Shown in pieces: positions 5,236 through 7,895 of a DNA stretch of 7,895 nt (its first letter is position 1; the number at the start of each line of letters is the position of its first letter). This stretch comes from Flammeovirgaceae bacterium (GTDB lineage: Bacteria > Bacteroidota > Bacteroidia > Cytophagales > Cyclobacteriaceae). The DNA lies in the NCBI GenBank assembly GCA_022616575.1, contig JAKEEN010000225.1:1-7895 (forward strand), read 5' to 3'. The position numbers were made by a program, and so were the translations under genes. The notes under the pieces were generated by a model. That model worked only from the letters and a program-made list of their open reading frames with translations. It did no database searches and had not been told where the DNA came from.

Positions 5236-7677
5236 CTACTGTGAATATGCAACTGCCATTCTTCGGATTCGATCTTCTAATTTTTCGGAGGTAAGTTTTT
5301 CCCGCAGCCGGTCAACCATAATCGGGAAGGCAAAGGGTGTTGGCATATCCGGATAGGTTAAAACTATTTTTTGCTTTGAAATCCGCTCAAGCGCTCTTCG
5401 CATACGTGCTTCTTCCAGTTGAAAGTCCATCACTTCCTCATACGCTTGCTGAAGCAATAGATTGTGTGCCTCATAATCATGAAAAACGTTGAAGAACAAT
5501 TGCGATGAAGACTGGAGGTGTCTTGTTTTAACTTGCTTGCCTGGAAATCCCTTAAATACCAGTCCGGCAATGGCTGAAATGTCCCTGAATTTTCTTCTGG
5601 CCATTTCTATAGAGTTGATACTTGCCTGAATGTCTTTGCTTAAATCATGTAAACCCAGAATATCCGTTTCGATAGCCTCTTCAATCGGAATTTCCCGATC
5701 GCTCAAAAGTTCAAAACCATAATCATTCATAGCGATTGAAAATGTAAGCGGAGTAATTTGGGAAATCCGGTACGCAACCAAAGCAGCCATCCCTTCATGG
5801 ACAAATCGTCCTTCAAACGGATACATCAGAATATGATGACCTTCTGCTGTTTCAAATGATTCAATCAAAAATTCGTTTACTGATGGGAGCTGAGAACGTT
5901 CCCGCTGAAGATCAAACAAGGGTTTTAGAAATTTTAATTCTTCATCACACTCCACGCCTCTTACAACTTCATCTAATTTTTTACGAATCAACTCACTCAT
6001 CTGCGATGATAGAGGCATCCTTCCGCCCTGCCACGATGGTACGGCACCCGATTTACGATTTGACTTTCGTACCTGCGCCTCCATGTCTTTTACTCTCACC
6101 AACTCCAGGTTCTTTCCGGCAAACCAGAATACATCACCAGGATTGAGACGGGATATAAAATACTCTTCGATGGTGCCCAGATATTTACCAGAAATGAATT
6201 TCACATGCATGGAAACATCGCCTACAATAGTACCAATTGACAAACGATGCTGAAGGGCAATGCGCTTGTTCTCTACTTTGTATAATCCATTTTCGATAAC
6301 AACTTTTCGGTACTCATCATAGGCCTCAAGAGAATTTCCTCCTGTTGTAATAAAACTTAACAACCAGTTCCATTCTTCATCGCTTATACTCGAGTAGCAA
6401 AAAGTTGTTTTCACTTCCCTTAAAATTTCTTCCGGATAAAATCCTTCTGAGACCGCCAGCGTAATCAAATATTGAACCAGTACGTCAAACGATCTCAGGT
6501 AAGGAACACGATCTTCTACAGTTTTATCATGAATAGCCTGGCGAATAGCAGCCGCTTCTGTCAGTTCCAACGAATGCGTGGGTACAAAATAAAGTCTGCT
6601 CACAGCTCCCGGTTGATGACCGCTTCTACCCGCGCGCTGCAAACAACGCGCTGCCCCTTTGGGACTGCCTACTTGTATTACAGTCTCGACAGGTCTGAAG
6701 TCAACTCCCAAATCCAAACTGGATGTGCAAACCACTGCCTTCAACTTTCCTTCATGTAATTGATCTTCTACCCAACTGCGTAACTCCTGGCTGATCGAAC
6801 CGTGATGCATAGCAATAAGGCCTGAAAGTTCAGGTGCAACCTGAAGCATTCGCTGGTACCATATTTCTGCAAACGATCGTGTATTGGTAAAAATAAGCGT
6901 GCTTGTACTCTGCTTTACAACCGCCACCACTTTATCGAGCAGTTGAATACCAATGTGACCCGCCCAAGGCATTTTCTCAAGATCATCCGGAAAAATGGAA
7001 ACTACTTCTACTTTTTTGTCAATTCCTTCTGCTTTGATGATTTGATAATTTCTTTCATCAACGTAATTTCCAAGCAATGCCTCCACGGCCTGATCCATGT
7101 TTCCGATGGTTGCCGAGATTCCCCAAATTTTTAAATCAGGTGAAATTGTTTTTAATCGAGATAAGGCAAGTTCTACCTGTACGCCCCTCTTTGAGCCAAG
7201 CAATTCGTGCCATTCATCTGCAACAAGGACTTTCAGTTGACTAAAAAAATCTTTGTACCCCTTCTGTGCCATCATCAAATGCAAACTCTCCGGGGTTGTA
7301 ATAAGAAGTTGAGGTGGATTTTTCTGTTGTCTTGCGCGTTCAGCACTTGAAGTGTCGCCCGATCTGATCCCCACTTTCCAGTTAATATCCAGTCCTTCAA
7401 AAAGTCGCTTTGCAGATAACTCAATCTCTTTGCTTAGCGCCCTGATGGGTGTAATCCAAATAGCCTGCACCCCTTTTACTTTTGTTTTATTGCGCAGGTA
7501 TTCTAATACTATGCCGCCTAATAACGAGTATGTCTTTCCACTTCCAGTTGGGGCGTTCACTAATCCATGATCACCATCCAGGTATGCCCGCCAGGCTTGA
7601 CGTTGGAACTCAAAAGGTTTCCATTGGTTAGCAGCAAACCAATCTAAAATAACCTGCTTGTTTTTTTGAGTAAGCAT
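5236..7677 (-). CDS. Ligase-associated DNA damage response DEXH-box helicase (Lhr-core type)
   Basis: This 813-residue superfamily 2 DNA helicase is of the Lhr-core type found with bacterial ATP-dependent ligase repair genes. N-terminal to C-terminal, a PFEFQ Q-motif-like element (21-25) is followed by Walker A APTGSGKT (42-49), TTPES (127-131), the DEXH box DEWH (154-157) and SAT (188-190). Then come TNTRS (264-268), HHGS (291-294), SSLDLGVDF (319-327) and motif VI QRAGRSGH (347-354). The remaining ~450 residues fit the winged-helix and DEAD-associated core region. The protein lacks the long C-terminal extension of full-length Lhr, as expected for this short form. All catalytic motifs are intact. 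ATG 7677 is chosen; an in-frame TTG at 7695 would add six residues. Known partners are PdeM (present, but beyond two opposite-strand genes), an ATP-dependent ligase and an exonuclease (neither seen here). It probably unwinds or remodels damaged DNA in the cytoplasm (family knowledge). Confidence 0.92.
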   Translation of the reverse strand: MLTQKNKQVILDWFAANQWKPFEFQRQAWRAYLDGDHGLVNAPTGSGKTYSLLGGIVLEYLRNKTKVKGVQAIWITPIRALSKEIELSAKRLFEGLDINWKVGIRSGDTSSAERARQQKNPPQLLITTPESLHLMMAQKGYKDFFSQLKVLVADEWHELLGSKRGVQVELALSRLKTISPDLKIWGISATIGNMDQAVEALLGNYVDERNYQIIKAEGIDKKVEVVSIFPDDLEKMPWAGHIGIQLLDKVVAVVKQSTSTLIFTNTRSFAEIWYQRMLQVAPELSGLIAMHHGSISQELRSWVEDQLHEGKLKAVVCTSSLDLGVDFRPVETVIQVGSPKGAARCLQRAGRSGHQPGAVSRLYFVPTHSLELTEAAAIRQAIHDKTVEDRVPYLRSFDVLVQYLITLAVSEGFYPEEILREVKTTFCYSSISDEEWNWLLSFITTGGNSLEAYDEYRKVVIENGLYKVENKRIALQHRLSIGTIVGDVSMHVKFISGKYLGTIEEYFISRLNPGDVFWFAGKNLELVRVKDMEAQVRKSNRKSGAVPSWQGGRMPLSSQMSELIRKKLDEVVRGVECDEELKFLKPLFDLQRERSQLPSVNEFLIESFETAEGHHILMYPFEGRFVHEGMAALVAYRISQITPLTFSIAMNDYGFELLSDREIPIEEAIETDILGLHDLSKDIQASINSIEMARRKFRDISAIAGLVFKGFPGKQVKTRHLQSSSQLFFNVFHDYEAHNLLLQQAYEEVMDFQLEEARMRRALERISKQKIVLTYPDMPTPFAFPIMVDRLREKLTSEKLEDRIRRMAVAYSQ

Positions 7678-7797
7678 TCCCGAATCACTAATCAATGAGG
7701 CAAGTCAATTTCAAACGGTATTAAATCAAAATAAAAAAACTAATTTAATCCTGGCATTTCAAAATCCAATTGACAGGCCTTTTACGAATATACCGAT
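7678..7797. promoter_or_regulatory. Divergent intergenic region with weak promoter candidates
   Basis: This AT-rich gap separates the leftward helicase from the rightward genes and must hold promoters for both if they start here. On the minus strand, TACCGTTTG (7712-7720) is one base longer than the Bacteroidota -7 consensus TAnnTTTG and lies 35 nt before the helicase ATG; no well-spaced -33 TTTG is seen. On the plus strand, TTGACA (7770-7775) precedes TATACC/GATATG, but the spacing (13 or 19 nt) is poor. Both are tentative. Confidence 0.25.
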
Positions 7798-7860
7798 ATG
7801 AGAACCATAATAAACGGTCTTATTGAGTATCTTTCAAAGCATCTTAAATTATTCACGTGA
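7798..7860 (+). CDS. Possible 20-codon ORF overlapping the next start codon
   Basis: An ATG-started frame of 20 codons (beginning MRTIING, ending KLFT) stops at TGA 7858-7860. That stop overlaps the GTG start of the oxidoreductase in a GTGA arrangement. Such overlaps are typical of translational coupling, so this may be a leader peptide or a small upstream protein. The residue pattern (hydrophobics spaced among Lys, Glu and His) could form an amphipathic helix. No homologue is recognised and no ribosome binding site is visible, so chance is a real alternative. Confidence 0.3.
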   Translation: MRTIINGLIEYLSKHLKLFT

Positions 7861-7895
7861 AGAAAATTGCCGTTATCGGCTCTGGCATTGCAGGG
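7857..7895 (+). CDS. FAD/NAD(P)-binding oxidoreductase, 5' end only
   Basis: Only the first 13 codons are in the window. They read MKKIAVIGSGIAG, a beta strand followed by the GxGxxG dinucleotide-binding turn of a Rossmann fold. This is the standard N terminus of flavin-dependent amine oxidase-like and related FAD or NAD(P)-binding oxidoreductases. The start is GTG; an in-frame TAA lies at 7845-7847 and no ATG intervenes, so GTG is well supported. The specific enzyme cannot be decided from 13 residues. Its start overlaps the stop of a possible 20-codon ORF. Confidence 0.75.
   Translation, partial: MKKIAVIGSGIAG

Noticed and set aside
5856..6146. A 96-codon plus-strand frame (and similar ones at 6472-6759 and 7352-7570) inside the helicase gene
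   Set aside because: They are antisense to an intact helicase and have no motif or credible start context.

Overview
The window looks like a chromosomal segment of a Bacteroidota bacterium, most plausibly from the Cytophagales side. This rests on four things: a moderately AT-rich sequence, no Shine-Dalgarno motifs before the genes, the gene pair PdeM plus ligase-associated DEXH helicase (common in that phylum), and a choice-of-anchor I type secreted protein. The genus is an inference and cannot be fixed from sequence alone.

Layout from left to right. Positions 2-1000 (+) hold the 3' part of a choice-of-anchor I family beta-propeller-like protein, closed by a G/C-stem, T-run terminator at 1015-1046. 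Convergent to it is a CapA-type metallophosphatase-fold protein (1045-2166, -) with a signal peptide and a TTG start. That start lies just downstream of a heptanucleotide tandem repeat (2175-2209). Next on the minus strand is PdeM (2258-2929), a calcineurin-like nuclease of the ligase-associated DNA damage response set. Divergent from it, with only three bases between start codons, is a secreted alpha/beta-hydrolase (2933-3697, +), followed by a PiT-family inorganic phosphate transporter (3771-5183, +). The large DEXH-box Lhr-core helicase of the same repair set runs convergently (5236-7677, -). The right edge carries a GTG-started FAD/NAD(P)-binding oxidoreductase, cut after 13 codons (7857-7895, +), possibly preceded by an overlapping 20-codon ORF (7798-7860).

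How the genes relate. The helicase and PdeM belong to one known repair module and lie on the same strand, but two unrelated genes on the opposite strand sit between them. The ATP-dependent ligase and the exonuclease that usually accompany them are not in this window. The esterase and the phosphate transporter may be co-transcribed (73-bp gap, no clear terminator), though no functional link can be read from the sequence. CapA follows PdeM on the same strand and could be read from the same transcript.

I do not see a clearly new multi-gene system. The items most worth a second look are the split repair module, the three-base divergent start arrangement, and the repeat at the capA 5' end. There the repeat array places an in-frame stop between a plausible ATG start and the rest of the gene.
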